Positions 51,906 through 61,799 are shown, counted from the stretch's first letter. The stretch: 64,000 bases of DNA from DASRQK01 sp964401685 (GCA_964401685.1 CAYNZH010000005.1:1-64000); one strand, 5' to 3'. Notes: generated by a model from the letters alone, not told the origin. Program-made: numbers and translations.

Positions 51906-52793
51906 CACAACTTTTCTTTTGCTTTGGGTCAAATACAGTCCAATTATCACGAAGGCAAGCCCGACGATAGTATAGGATGAAATGGGTTCTTTTAGCCACG
52001 CCCAGGCTATAAGGAAACCGGTCACCGGGCAAAGAAACAGCCAAAAGGATGCTTTTACTGGATCCTTTTTCAGAAGATAAAGCCACAACAACACAGCGAA
52101 AATAGAAACAGGGATTGCCAGCCAAAGTATACTTGCGAACCAGCGCAGATCGAAGGCATTCAGTTCCGGTCGGTGAAACGCAAAAAGGAAAGGCAATAAG
52201 ACCACCCCTCCGATGAGCGTTTGCCATCCATTGATCGTGAGAATATGCAGACCTCCCCAGTCTTTTTTAGCATAGTAAATTGCACCGGCAGAATAGGAAA
52301 GCATGCTAAAAAAGAGGATTCCCAACCCATACATGCTTGCGTGACTCGTTCCGATCAGAGGGTAGGAGACGACTGCGAGACCCACTAAGCACAGGGTCAG
52401 ACTGATCCAAGTAATCCGGTTCACGCCCTTTTTGTACCAGATCGTACCCATCAGGGTTATCAACACTGGATTTGTTGCTACGAACAGCGTTCCCAGACCA
52501 GCGGAAACCTCCTGCATTCCGAGCACGTACAAACCCAGGTATAGGCCTACATTGAGGCATCCGTAGATAAAAAGTTGCTTCCAGATTTTGGTTCCCTGTG
52601 GCAGGGGCTTTTGCAACAGCAAGTGGCTGATCAGAATCATCAGCGCCGCTGCAACAGCAAAGCGGGTGACCGCGAGCATAAACGGCTGTACCGATTCGAG
52701 ACCGACTTTTGTAACCGCTGAGGCCGAGGCCCACAGTATAGAAAAAATTATTCCTGCAAGAATGAGCCTCGATCGATCGAAAAACGCTTTCAA
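51894..52793 (-). CDS. EamA-family (DMT) transporter
   Basis: 299 residues with ten predicted transmembrane helices in two EamA repeats (about 10-140 and 150-290). The start codon is TTG, at which MKAFFDRSRLIL begins; the next methionine is inside the second helix. Drug/metabolite transporter superfamily; the substrate is not predictable. Lies 11 nt after glyS on the same strand and ends inside coaBC (convergent 12-nt overlap). Confidence 0.87.
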   Translation of the reverse strand: MKAFFDRSRLILAGIIFSILWASASAVTKVGLESVQPFMLAVTRFAVAAALMILISHLLLQKPLPQGTKIWKQLFIYGCLNVGLYLGLYVLGMQEVSAGLGTLFVATNPVLITLMGTIWYKKGVNRITWISLTLCLVGLAVVSYPLIGTSHASMYGLGILFFSMLSYSAGAIYYAKKDWGGLHILTINGWQTLIGGVVLLPFLFAFHRPELNAFDLRWFASILWLAIPVSIFAVLLWLYLLKKDPVKASFWLFLCPVTGFLIAWAWLKEPISSYTIVGLAFVIIGLYLTQSKRKVVLDR

Positions 52794-52804
52794 AGGACTG
52801 GCGT

Positions 52805-54274
52805 TTAGCCTTGTTTGAGCAATAAATTCTTCCAGCCGACCCGATCAGACACCATGGTGTACATTTGATCTATATGCATTCTCTCTTGTTCCATGCTGTC
52901 ACGGTGGCGGATAGTGACGCTGTTATCCTCCAAACTTTGATAATCTACGGTAATGCAAAACGGAGTACCTATGGCGTCCTGACGTCTGTAGCGCTTTCCG
53001 ATGGAATCTTTCTCGTCGTACTGTACGTGGTAATCCATTTGTAAGCGACTAAAGATCTCCCTCGCCTTATCAGGCAAACCGTCTTTTTTTGTCAAAGGCA
53101 ACACCGCCGCCTTCACAGGTGCCAGTGTGGGATGGAAGTGCATCACTGAGCGGCTGTCTTTCTTATCTGCAGTGCTCAGATCCTGCTCCTCAAACGCTGT
53201 ACAGAGTACCGTCAGGAAGAGGCGGTCCAATCCTACCGAGGTTTCAACGACAAACGGAATGTAGTTTTTGTTTATCTCCGGATCGAAATATTGCAGCTTC
53301 TTGCCAGAAAATTTCTGATGCTGTGCGAGATCAAAATCAGTCCTTGAGTGGATGCCCTCGACTTCACGGAAACCAAAGGGAAACTCAAATTCTATATCTA
53401 CAGCGGCGTTCGCGTAATGTGCTAGTTTTACATGGTCATGAAAGCGGTACTTTTCAGGGTCTGCACCTATAGCTTTGTGCCAGGCCAGACGATTTTCCTT
53501 CCATTTTTCGTACCATTCGAGTTCTGTACCCGGGCGGACGAAGAATTGGAGCTCCATTTGCTCAAATTCCCTCATTCTCATGATGAATTGCCGGGCAATA
53601 ACTTCGTTTCTAAAGGCCTTGCCTATCTGTGCAATCCCAAATGGAATTTTCATGCGACCGGATTTCTGAACATTGAGATAGTTGACAAAAATCCCTTGGG
53701 CAGTTTCCGGACGAAGGTATACTGTGTCGGTATCCTCAGCTGCAGCACCCATTTTTGTGGAAAACATCAGATTGAATTGCCGAACGTCCGTCCAGTTTTT
53801 AGTCCCAGAGACCGGGCAAACGATGTCATGCTCTTCGATAAGCGCTTTGACCCGCACCAGATCATCGTCGTTGAGTGCTTGATCCATCTCAGCCTGCAAC
53901 GACGCAGCTTCCTGAACTTTGCCATCGGCTTGATACCTTTCAATCTGTGCTTCGAGCAGCTGATCGGCGCGATATCTTTTCTTAGAATCTTTGTTGTCGA
54001 TCATCGGGTCGTTAAAACCGGCAACGTGTCCCGACGCCTCCCAAATTTTCGGGTGCATAAAAATAGCCGAATCGATCCCGACAATATTTTCGTGCATCTG
54101 CACCATGGATTTCCACCAATATTGCTTGAGATTGTTCTTCAGCTCGGCACCCATCTGCCCATAATCATAGACTGCGCTCAGGCCGTCATAAATTTCACTT
54201 GAAGGAAATACAAAACCATACTCCTTGGCGTGGGAAATCACATTCTTGAAAAAATCCTCTGTCTGCTTGCTCAT
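52805..54274 (-). CDS. glyS: Glycyl-tRNA synthetase (single-chain, GlyQS type)
   Basis: About 489 residues from the ATG at 54274 (MSKQTEDFF). Eukaryote/archaea-like class II glycyl-tRNA synthetase in one chain, with YGQMGAELKNNLK, the motif-2 loop FRNEVIARQFIMRMREFEQME and motif 3 SVGLDRLFLTVL. The C-terminal anticodon-binding domain follows (about 385-489). Long ORFs on the opposite strand are shadows. Lies between bcp (17 nt) and the EamA gene (11 nt). Confidence 0.94.
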   Translation of the reverse strand: MSKQTEDFFKNVISHAKEYGFVFPSSEIYDGLSAVYDYGQMGAELKNNLKQYWWKSMVQMHENIVGIDSAIFMHPKIWEASGHVAGFNDPMIDNKDSKKRYRADQLLEAQIERYQADGKVQEAASLQAEMDQALNDDDLVRVKALIEEHDIVCPVSGTKNWTDVRQFNLMFSTKMGAAAEDTDTVYLRPETAQGIFVNYLNVQKSGRMKIPFGIAQIGKAFRNEVIARQFIMRMREFEQMELQFFVRPGTELEWYEKWKENRLAWHKAIGADPEKYRFHDHVKLAHYANAAVDIEFEFPFGFREVEGIHSRTDFDLAQHQKFSGKKLQYFDPEINKNYIPFVVETSVGLDRLFLTVLCTAFEEQDLSTADKKDSRSVMHFHPTLAPVKAAVLPLTKKDGLPDKAREIFSRLQMDYHVQYDEKDSIGKRYRRQDAIGTPFCITVDYQSLEDNSVTIRHRDSMEQERMHIDQMYTMVSDRVGWKNLLLKQG

Positions 54275-54291
54275 AAGGGGCAAATATAGTA

Positions 54292-54756
54292 TTAATTAAT
54301 GAGGTCACGAATTTGCTCGACCGCATTTTTGCTTTTCACTTTACGTATGACATGGCTGATTTTGCCCTCCTCATCGATGATGAACGTGGTGCGTGCAGTG
54401 CCCCAAAATTTGAGTCCGTACATGTTTTTTTCTACCCAAACGCCGTAGTCATTGACAATTTTCTTGTCCACATCGGCCAAAAGGGTGAACGGCAGATCGT
54501 GTTTATTGCTGAATTTTTGATGGGAAGCCTCAGAGTCCGTGCTGACACCTATTACTTCGAAGCCCTCAGCCGCGAGTGCAGCGTAATTGTCCCTAAAATT
54601 GCAGGCTTCCGCGGTACATCCAGGGGTACTGTCCTTGGGGTAAAAGTAAAGTATGATCTTTTTCCCGAGCAAATCTTTCAGCGAAACGGTATTGCCGTTT
54701 TGATCAATTCCCGTAAAAAGAGGGGCTTTGTCACCGACATTCACTTTATATTCCAT
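54292..54756 (-). CDS. bcp: Thioredoxin-dependent thiol peroxidase
   Basis: 154 residues, peroxiredoxin of the BCP/PrxQ type. Peroxidatic Cys C47 and resolving Cys C52 lie in DSTPGCTAEACNFRD, the atypical 2-Cys pattern. Reduces hydrogen peroxide and organic hydroperoxides with thioredoxin. Lies between the M23 peptidase and glyS. Confidence 0.95.
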   Translation of the reverse strand: MEYKVNVGDKAPLFTGIDQNGNTVSLKDLLGKKIILYFYPKDSTPGCTAEACNFRDNYAALAAEGFEVIGVSTDSEASHQKFSNKHDLPFTLLADVDKKIVNDYGVWVEKNMYGLKFWGTARTTFIIDEEGKISHVIRKVKSKNAVEQIRDLIN

Positions 54757-54770
54757 AATTCTTGTTTTTA

Positions 54771-56537
54771 TTAACGGGTAAACGTTGCTTCAAATACACT
54801 GGTGTTCTGCTTTCCATCGCTGACCTCCAGTCTAAATCTGTGTGAACCCCGCGCTAAACCTTGTTCAAACCTATGCCAGAGGGAACGAGTCTTCGGATCG
54901 TACTCCATTAGTACCCATTTGTCGTCAATATATCCATTAAATTCGGCTATCCCTGAAAGGTTATCACTTATGCGAAAGCGAACTGTCGCTACATTCGCGA
55001 GATTGCGCCCATTGCTGATATTCAGCGCCTCAATTCGCGGTGGAACTGTGTCTACGCTTACGTAAAAATTTCCGAAAGAACCCGCCCGGGCAGTCACCAT
55101 CCCGTCCTGCTCGCTGTAGGATCCGCCTATAGAATTCCGCCTTTCATTGACGATCAACGCCTTGTTGCGGAGATGCGGTGGCAAAGTGTCATCGGGCCGA
55201 ATTTTCAGCTCATAGGCATGAAAGAGCGGAGTAAGATCGTTGTGCACGTATTGAAGCAAGGAATAGCCTCCTTCAGGCTTGGTTCCCTGCCTGTACTGAA
55301 AGTAGATGTTGTCGTAAAGCGCATTTTCCGGCATGACCAGCGAAAGGTTTTCACTGCTAAATTTATTTTCCTGATTGTAGCGGAATATCGCAGTCCCAGG
55401 CGTGAATTTCCTGTCCGGTACATAGTTGGGATCGTGAACTATGGGGACAGTGACCACGCTAGTATTGCCGTGGACATCCCGCACCCTGATGGTCATCAAG
55501 GCAGATTGTCCCTCAACGAGGTCAAATGTTCCATCCTTTTCCAACAAATGAAAGATGTTGATGGGGTTGTTCGGGTCTTTAAACGTCTTTTGGAACCGTT
55601 GATTGGTTCGGCGGTAATGGGGGTAGTCGACATAGGAATGAATGGCTCGCGACGAAGAGAAATCCAGTGATTCGAAAACTACGGTACTCAGTGGCTTTTC
55701 ATCGAGAAAAACTTCTATGGAGTACACGCCATGACTGAACGAAGTGCCGCTGTGCTTGTCTATGGTATTGATAGCGATTCCGGTTCGACCATTGACTGAG
55801 AGAGGGCTACTCGGATCGACCTGATAGTGACCGGCGGCCTGATTTTTTACCTTCAAAATACGCCTGGGAGTATTCTCCGTGAACGGTTCCCCACCTAAAT
55901 CGTAAAGAATAAGGCCGTTGATCACAGGAGGTAGTTTGTCCGGAAAATGCAAACCAAAAAGCTGAGGATTCAATGGATTCTGTGTAGCGGTCTCCCGGAT
56001 TTCAAAATGCAGATGCGGTCCCTGGGAACTTCCGGTGTTGCCGGCACTGCCGATTTGATCCCCTTTCTTGAGGCTAATAAGGCCAGGAAGAACTTTAACA
56101 TCTACGGCGAATTGTTGATCTTCGTATTGTTTTTGTTTGACCAATTTGGCCAGGTCGGGTGCAAAATCTTCCATGTGCAGGTAGACCGACGTGAAGCCGT
56201 TTGGATGATCAATGTATGCCGATAAGCCACCGCCTCCGGCCTGTACTCGGAGGCGTGATACGTAACCGTCTGCTACCGCAAACAGCGGAAGACCAATACG
56301 TTGCTGAGTTCTATAGTCGTCGCCCGCGTGAAAATGGGTCGAGCGGAGCTCGCCGAATGTTCCCGACGCCTGGGGCGGGATGTTCAGCGGGTTGCGGAAA
56401 TAGTTTTGTGGGTATTCTCTGGTCTTGATTACGGGCCCTGGAGCGGGTATCCGCTGCGCAGTCGCCAGCCCGCTGCATGCTGTAAACGTGATCAAAAATA
56501 GTAGTAAATTCTTCACATAACTTGCTTTTCTCACCAT
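54771..56537 (-). CDS. M23-family peptidoglycan peptidase, long form
   Basis: 588 residues with a signal peptide (cleavage near ATAQ, residue ~28). N-terminal M23 zinc peptidase domain (about 50-200), with HFHAGDDYRTQ and GSSQGPHLHFEI carrying the zinc His and Asp residues. The long beta-rich C-terminal ~380 residues have Ig-like repeats. Likely a D,D-endopeptidase at the outer face of the wall; the target bond is inferred. Between an FAH-family gene and bcp. Confidence 0.88.
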   Translation of the reverse strand: MVRKASYVKNLLLFLITFTACSGLATAQRIPAPGPVIKTREYPQNYFRNPLNIPPQASGTFGELRSTHFHAGDDYRTQQRIGLPLFAVADGYVSRLRVQAGGGGLSAYIDHPNGFTSVYLHMEDFAPDLAKLVKQKQYEDQQFAVDVKVLPGLISLKKGDQIGSAGNTGSSQGPHLHFEIRETATQNPLNPQLFGLHFPDKLPPVINGLILYDLGGEPFTENTPRRILKVKNQAAGHYQVDPSSPLSVNGRTGIAINTIDKHSGTSFSHGVYSIEVFLDEKPLSTVVFESLDFSSSRAIHSYVDYPHYRRTNQRFQKTFKDPNNPINIFHLLEKDGTFDLVEGQSALMTIRVRDVHGNTSVVTVPIVHDPNYVPDRKFTPGTAIFRYNQENKFSSENLSLVMPENALYDNIYFQYRQGTKPEGGYSLLQYVHNDLTPLFHAYELKIRPDDTLPPHLRNKALIVNERRNSIGGSYSEQDGMVTARAGSFGNFYVSVDTVPPRIEALNISNGRNLANVATVRFRISDNLSGIAEFNGYIDDKWVLMEYDPKTRSLWHRFEQGLARGSHRFRLEVSDGKQNTSVFEATFTR

Positions 56538-56551
56538 CTTGCGTATCTTCC

Positions 56552-57163
56552 TTATTTCACTTTTAAATCCAATAACTTGCTTTCGCCTAAAAAGCCTGTG
56601 AGGTGATCGCCGATCTGGACTGGCCCCACGCCGGCCGGAGTCCCGGTTAGCACAATATCTCCCTTTTTCAGCGTGATGTACTTACTCACAAAAACCAAAA
56701 GTTCTTCGAAGGAAAACAGAAGGTCGGCGGTATTTCCCTGTTGCACGATTTGTCCGTTTTTTTCAAGGCGGAAATCCATGTCGTAAAGGTCCACGATCTG
56801 ATCTTTAGCTACCCAATCACTGATAGGCGCAGAACCGTCAAACGCTTTGGCCAATTCCCAGGGCAAGCCCTTCTCCTTATGTTTCTGCTGTATATCTCGT
56901 GCGGTAAAATCAATTCCAAGGCCAACAGCATCGAAATAGTCTGACGCAAATTTGGCTGACACATGTTTTCCTTCTTTGCATATCCGGAGCGCCACTTCGA
57001 TTTCATGGTGAATATCTTGGGAAAATTCAGGGTAATAAAAATCCCGACCGTCTTTCAGCACTGCTGTATCAGGTTTTAGAAAAATCACCGGCTGTTCCGG
57101 CACCGGATTGTTCAATTCTTTGGCGTGTTCGCTATAATTTCTGCCTACCGCTATGATTTTCAT
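56552..57163 (-). CDS. Fumarylacetoacetate hydrolase family protein
   Basis: 203 residues, single FAH domain of the FAHD1 type. Characteristic segments: GRNYSEHAKELNNPVP, EVALRICKEGKH, and VLTGTPAGVGPVQIGD. Metal-binding Glu residues sit around HHEIEVALRI. Likely hydrolyses or decarboxylates a small 2-oxo acid (oxaloacetate or acylpyruvate); substrate is uncertain. First gene of the operon reading through M23, bcp, glyS and the EamA transporter. Confidence 0.9.
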   Translation of the reverse strand: MKIIAVGRNYSEHAKELNNPVPEQPVIFLKPDTAVLKDGRDFYYPEFSQDIHHEIEVALRICKEGKHVSAKFASDYFDAVGLGIDFTARDIQQKHKEKGLPWELAKAFDGSAPISDWVAKDQIVDLYDMDFRLEKNGQIVQQGNTADLLFSFEELLVFVSKYITLKKGDIVLTGTPAGVGPVQIGDHLTGFLGESKLLDLKVK

Positions 57164-57214
57164 TATTTTTTTCGTATATTACTGTAAATATAAGAAATAT
57201 TGTATAATCTCTCT

Positions 57215-57862
57215 ATGAAAGCAGTACTATTTGACATGGACGGGACACTGATAGATTCCGAGGTTTTTTATTATGGTGCGTGGGTCAGCGTACTTGATCA
57301 CTATGGTATTTCAATGGACCAAAGTGAGTGGCTGGCGACGATGTCCGGCCGGACTGTGCCTCAGGTTTATGCCTATTTTAAAGAACATTTTTCGCTTTCT
57401 GCTGAAGAGTCGGACTTTTATCAGCGAATCAGTCTTTCGGTTGCTGCACAATACAAGCACGGTAGGGCAGGATTGATGCCGGGTGTGAAGGAAATTCTGG
57501 CCTTTTTGCATGAGCAGGATATCCGTATGGCGGTTGTGACATCGAGTCATCTGGAGATCACTGAGAGCAATTTGCATCATCTGGCAATCAGGCATTATTT
57601 TGAAACGCTGGTCACCCGCGAGGATGTCACTCATCCGAAACCTGCGGCCGAACCTTATTTGGTGGCTCTTGAGCGCATGGGATTGGCGAAAGAGGACTGC
57701 CTGGTCCTTGAGGATTCTCTCCCAGGGACTATGTCTGCGCAAGCTGCTGGAATTCCTTGTTTCGCAGTACAGAGTCAACAGAAAATGAGAACCTCGTTGC
57801 CAGCAACCAATCATTTTTCCAATCTCGGTGAGGTTTTGGAAGAGTTGAAAGTGCTGGTGTAA
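57215..57862 (+). CDS. HAD-superfamily phosphatase (beta-phosphoglucomutase/PGP-like)
   Basis: About 215 residues from the ATG at 57215 (MKAVLFDMDGTLIDSE). HAD motif I D-M-D-G-T, motif II (VVTSSHLEI), Lys in THPKPAAEPY and motif IV LEDSLPGTMSAQAAGI. Subclass I cap helix domain (about 16-85). Hydrolyses a small phosphate ester; the substrate is unknown. Divergent from the FAH gene and convergent with nrdF. Confidence 0.92.
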   Translation: MKAVLFDMDGTLIDSEVFYYGAWVSVLDHYGISMDQSEWLATMSGRTVPQVYAYFKEHFSLSAEESDFYQRISLSVAAQYKHGRAGLMPGVKEILAFLHEQDIRMAVVTSSHLEITESNLHHLAIRHYFETLVTREDVTHPKPAAEPYLVALERMGLAKEDCLVLEDSLPGTMSAQAAGIPCFAVQSQQKMRTSLPATNHFSNLGEVLEELKVLV

Positions 57863-57986
57863 ATTTAGCCTGGCGCCCTAAATTATTGTACAACCTTTGT
57901 GCTTTTATGCAAATTTCAGAAAAACCGAGCTGATTGGTAAACTTCAATACGCCCTTGACATTATAATAGTAGTCTTTAAATGAAAC

Positions 57987-58020
57987 AATGCCCGAGCTTG
58001 ATTTTTTTAGTTCGGGCATT
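57987..58020. terminator. Hairpin between convergent genes (HAD phosphatase and nrdF)
   Basis: AATGCCCGAGCT (57987-57998) pairs with AGTTCGGGCATT (58009-58020), 12 bp with one G-T wobble, 10-nt loop containing seven T. No T-run follows, but its position 22 nt after nrdF suggests bidirectional termination. Confidence 0.65.
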
Positions 58021-58042
58021 GAAAACTTTCATCAAAACCTAA

Positions 58043-59041
58043 CTACACCACGATCTCGGTATCCATCATGAAATCTTCATTGCGAAGATGGACGATTTCC
58101 ATGGACTTTTCGTAGTTAGTGGATTTCTTGGAGAAGAAGTCGTGCTGGGTTGTTTCCAGGTTAAGGCCATTTAAAACGATCGGATTTACATTTTTGACCT
58201 CAAACAAGGGTTCAAAACCCAGATTCATCAAGGCTTTATTTGCATTGTACCGTACATATTCCTTTACTTCAGCGGTCAGACCTACCTCAGTGTAGATTTC
58301 CTCGGTGTATTTGAGCTCGTTTTCGTAAAGATCGTTGAGCAAGGTATACATTTTCTCTTTGGTTTGCTCCGGATTAGGTAGTTTGGCGAAAACCTCCTGA
58401 GCTAAAAGTCCGACGAACACACCATGTATAGATTCGTCAGCGACGATTTTTTTGATAATGTCCGCACTCGCTACCATAGCGCCTTGTCCGCATAGCCACA
58501 AAGGCATGAAAAAGCCGCTGTAGAATAGGAATGACTCCAGGAAAACCGAGGCTGCCATCCCCAAAAACAGATCTTCTTTACCGATGTCTTTATTTTCCAG
58601 TTTGCGGTAATGCTTGTCGATGGCGGCAGCTTTGAACTGAAGATACTTATTTTCCTGAACCCAGTCAAAAATGTATTCTATTTCCTGCCCGGAAGCGACG
58701 GTCGTAAAGATCGTGGAGTACGACTTAGCATGAATTGCTTCCATCATACACATGTAGGAGAGTACGGCTTTGTTTTGCAGGGAGTCCACATGATCGATGA
58801 TCATAGGCATTCCCGTGTGACTTTGCAGCGTATCCAACAAAGTCAAGCCCCCAAGTGCTTTTTTGTAGCAGTCGCGCATTTCGGGGGAAAGAGATTTCCA
58901 ACTATCGATATCCTTTGAAGGGATGTACTCCGTGTCGATCCAGAATTGCCTGATGTTCTGTTCCCAAAACATCAGTGCGTAGTCGTTGTCCGGCACGTTC
59001 CAGTTGACTGCGTTATATTTTTTGTTTGCTTTTTTTTCCAT
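58043..59041 (-). CDS. nrdF: Class Ib ribonucleotide reductase, beta subunit (NrdF)
   Basis: 332 residues. Metal-cofactor ligands are in LLDTLQSH (Asp), MEAIHAKSYS (Glu, His, and the Tyr nearby that becomes the radical), FLESFLFYS (Glu) and ADESIHGVF (Glu, His). Partner of NrdE in the same operon; NrdI and NrdH upstream show it is the class Ib type, probably using a dimanganese-tyrosyl radical. It makes deoxynucleotides under aerobic growth. Confidence 0.93.
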   Translation of the reverse strand: MEKKANKKYNAVNWNVPDNDYALMFWEQNIRQFWIDTEYIPSKDIDSWKSLSPEMRDCYKKALGGLTLLDTLQSHTGMPMIIDHVDSLQNKAVLSYMCMMEAIHAKSYSTIFTTVASGQEIEYIFDWVQENKYLQFKAAAIDKHYRKLENKDIGKEDLFLGMAASVFLESFLFYSGFFMPLWLCGQGAMVASADIIKKIVADESIHGVFVGLLAQEVFAKLPNPEQTKEKMYTLLNDLYENELKYTEEIYTEVGLTAEVKEYVRYNANKALMNLGFEPLFEVKNVNPIVLNGLNLETTQHDFFSKKSTNYEKSMEIVHLRNEDFMMDTEIVV

Positions 59042-59080
59042 GGTAATACTTGATAAACCCTTACTTATTTCACGTTCTGA

Positions 59081-61129
59081 CTAGGCAGAGCAAGACACAC
59101 ATTCGTCAATGGTGGATTTGCGGGTACGCGTATAGTAGAGGGATTTCAGGCCAACTTTGTGGCCGTAAATGTAATATCTTGCCAAGTCCCGGGTCGAATC
59201 TTTGGAATTGGTATGCAAGATCGTTGATACGCCCTGATCAATATGCCGCTGAATCACGGAAACCAGGCGCAGAACTTTCATTTGATCCATGTCGTACGCT
59301 GATTTGTAATAGAAATAATTTTCATTGGTCAGGTAAGGCATGGGGTAATAGGTGGTACTGTCGCCGTATTCTCGGACCTCGATGACGTCCACGATCGGCA
59401 TAACGGACGCAGTTGCGTTCATGATGTAGGATGTGGACTGGTTCGGGGCAATGGCCAAACGGTAAGCGTGGTACACACCGTGCTCCATAACCTGCGCTTT
59501 CAGTTCCTTCCAGTCTTCTTTGGTCGGAATCTCTATACCGTCGAAAAGCTCCGCTCCTTTGATTGTTGTTGGATAATATTCCTTGGTAACGTACTTATCG
59601 AAGTAGGAGCCGTCGGCGTAGGCGGATTTTTCAAAGCCGACGAAGGTTTTCTTTCTGTCTCTTGCAATCTCCATGGATGCTTGAATGGAGTAGAAGTTTA
59701 CCATCATAAAGAAGACATTGGCAAAATCCATGGCCTCCTCGCTTTCGTACATGATGAAGTTTTTGGCGAGGAATCCGTGTAGGTTCATCGCACCCAATCC
59801 CACACTGTGCAATTCGCGGTTGGCCTTTTGTATGGAAGGAACCATCGCAATGTCGCTCACATCGGAAACAACGGTAAGGCTGCGGATCGCTGTTTTTACA
59901 GACTCTTTGATGCGCTTGTTGTCCATCACCGTAGCGATGTTGAGCGAACCCAGGTTGCAGGAAATTCCATAGCGGATGGTGTCTTCCTGTCCGTAAATAT
60001 TGATGTCCGATACGTTGGAAATCTGCATAATCTCCGTGCAAAGGTTCGAGAACTTGACCTTGCCTAGTCCATTGAGCGCATGTTGCCTGTTTGCATTGTC
60101 CTTGTAGAAAATATACGGATAGCCGCTCTCCTTTTGAGTTTGTGCGATTTTCACCAAAAGATGGCGCGCATTGATTTTCTTTTTCTTGATGTTTGGATTG
60201 GAGATAAGCTCGTCGTACATTTCGTCCATATCCATCTCATCAAGATACTGCCCATACTCTTGCATCACCGTGTGCGGCTGTATAAGGTAGGCAGGTTCGT
60301 CTTTTTCTGCCAATTCCATGAATTTGTCAGGCACGATAATACCTATGGAAAGGGATTTGATACGAACTTTCTCGTCTACGTTGATCTTCTTACAGTCCAG
60401 GAATTCCTCTACGTCTGAGTGGAAGATGTTTAGGTAAACCGCCCCCGCCCCTGGTCGCTGTCCCAGTTGGTTGGCATAGGAAAAGGTGTCTTCCAAAATT
60501 TTCATGATGGGAAGAACTCCTCCGGCCCGACCTTCTACGCCTTTGATGGCTTCTCCCCGTGCGCGAATTTTTGAAATATTGAAGGCAACTCCGCCGCCTA
60601 TAGATGAGAGTTTCATGGCTGAGTCCACTGCATAGCCAATCCCGTTGAGGTTGTCGCCGATTTCATCCAGGAAACACGAGACCAGCTCTCCGGAGCGTTT
60701 TTTGCCCGCGTTGAGGAAGGTCGGCGTTGCAGGCTGGTACTCCTGATTGATCATGATCTCTGCATATTCCAATGCTTTCTTGTCGTCGCGACCCAAAAAC
60801 AGGGCTACAGCGACGATTCTGTCTTCGTACCTTTCAAGAAATTTTTCGCCGGAGTCGTCGCGCAACGCATAGCTTTGGAAAAATTTGAATGCACTCATGA
60901 ACGACGGAAAACGGAATTTTTTGGAGAAAACAAAGTCGTAAACTTCTTTCATTTCCTCAAAGGTATACCATTGATAGAAGTTGATATAGTACTCATTTTC
61001 TATCAGGTAGTCTATCTTCTCTTTCAGTGTATAAAAGAAAACAGTGTTTTTATTTACATAATCCAAAAAGTAGGAACGCACCGCTTCCTTGTCCTTATGT
61101 AGGCTAAACTCGTCCTCATGTTTGACCAT
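59081..61129 (-). CDS. nrdE: Class Ib ribonucleotide reductase, alpha subunit (NrdE)
   Basis: About 682 residues from the ATG at 61129 (MVKHEDEFSL); the open frame reaches 51 nt further and would overlap nrdI. Active-site cysteines: SCFLDEI (about residue 170), NLCTEI (radical Cys), and the C-terminal CxxC in ECVSCSA that is reduced by NrdH. There is no N-terminal ATP-cone, as expected for class Ib. It lies between nrdI and nrdF in one operon. Confidence 0.94.
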   Translation of the reverse strand: MVKHEDEFSLHKDKEAVRSYFLDYVNKNTVFFYTLKEKIDYLIENEYYINFYQWYTFEEMKEVYDFVFSKKFRFPSFMSAFKFFQSYALRDDSGEKFLERYEDRIVAVALFLGRDDKKALEYAEIMINQEYQPATPTFLNAGKKRSGELVSCFLDEIGDNLNGIGYAVDSAMKLSSIGGGVAFNISKIRARGEAIKGVEGRAGGVLPIMKILEDTFSYANQLGQRPGAGAVYLNIFHSDVEEFLDCKKINVDEKVRIKSLSIGIIVPDKFMELAEKDEPAYLIQPHTVMQEYGQYLDEMDMDEMYDELISNPNIKKKKINARHLLVKIAQTQKESGYPYIFYKDNANRQHALNGLGKVKFSNLCTEIMQISNVSDINIYGQEDTIRYGISCNLGSLNIATVMDNKRIKESVKTAIRSLTVVSDVSDIAMVPSIQKANRELHSVGLGAMNLHGFLAKNFIMYESEEAMDFANVFFMMVNFYSIQASMEIARDRKKTFVGFEKSAYADGSYFDKYVTKEYYPTTIKGAELFDGIEIPTKEDWKELKAQVMEHGVYHAYRLAIAPNQSTSYIMNATASVMPIVDVIEVREYGDSTTYYPMPYLTNENYFYYKSAYDMDQMKVLRLVSVIQRHIDQGVSTILHTNSKDSTRDLARYYIYGHKVGLKSLYYTRTRKSTIDECVSCSA

Positions 61130-61139
61130 GATTTCGTTG

Positions 61140-61547
61140 TTAAGCAATATCCAGTTTTTTGCTATTTGGTTCTTTATCATAGTGTTTGTTTTCTATAAAA
61201 TTGATAAATGCCTGTACATCTTCTGATGTCCCAGATAATTCGAACTTGATGCCTATGGGCAAGCCAAATTCGGCCGATATTTTGTCGGCCGCAATGCCGA
61301 AATTGCGACCCCAGTTGCGATTGCCACTCGAGGAAACCGATTGCAGATAAGGCGCAGCTTGCTGTAAAAATAATCTGGTAGCCTCAGGGAGTTCTCCAAA
61401 TCTTGTTGTAAATGTGATCAAGTGCCCTTTTTCGTGAATCTCTTGCGCAGGATCGATTTTTATCACTTCCCAGCCGGTCTGTTCTTTGATTTTCTTGACA
61501 AACCGGTCCACATTTCCTGTTCTGCTATCGTAATAAATTCTTTCCAT
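61140..61547 (-). CDS. nrdI: NrdI flavodoxin-like activator of class Ib RNR
   Basis: 135 residues. Flavodoxin-like NrdI with the N-terminal IYYDSRTGNVDRFVKKI (FMN phosphate-binding loop) and SSSGNRNWGRNFGIAAD. NrdI supplies an oxidant to build the dimanganese-tyrosyl cofactor in NrdF. Located 10 nt before nrdE and 15 nt after nrdH. Confidence 0.93.
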   Translation of the reverse strand: MERIYYDSRTGNVDRFVKKIKEQTGWEVIKIDPAQEIHEKGHLITFTTRFGELPEATRLFLQQAAPYLQSVSSSGNRNWGRNFGIAADKISAEFGLPIGIKFELSGTSEDVQAFINFIENKHYDKEPNSKKLDIA

Positions 61548-61562
61548 GTTCCTTCCCCTTTT

Positions 61563-61799
61563 TCAGTGGGCGGCCAGAGTGGATAGTTCGTCGGGTTTAA
61601 AGCCGATAATTCTCTTTGTCTCCTCTTCCTGATCGAGGACGATGACCGTCGGTACAGTTCGAACCTTGTATCGGACAGCCATCTCCGGTGTGTCGAATGG
61701 GTTTACAGTTTCGTAACTGATTCCTTTACTGTCTAAATAATCAGATACTTGGTTGCAAGGCGCACAATCGTTTTTTTCGAATTTGATAATCCTAGTCAT
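61563..61799 (-). CDS. nrdH: NrdH-type glutaredoxin/thioredoxin
   Basis: 78 residues; thioredoxin fold with C12-A-P-C15 active site and the TVPTVIVL cis-proline segment. It passes electrons to the NrdE C-terminal cysteines. First gene of nrdHIEF; the 184 bp upstream hold a palindrome, a possible -7 element and DnaA boxes. Confidence 0.9.
   Translation of the reverse strand: MTRIIKFEKNDCAPCNQVSDYLDSKGISYETVNPFDTPEMAVRYKVRTVPTVIVLDQEEETKRIIGFKPDELSTLAAH

Noticed and set aside
53432..54202. 256-residue ORF opposite glyS
   Set aside because: Antisense shadow of a clearly conserved tRNA synthetase; no recognisable domain.
57729..58019. 96-residue minus-strand ORF between the HAD gene and nrdF
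   Set aside because: Overlaps the HAD gene and its 5' end is the hairpin at 57987-58020; looks like a shadow.
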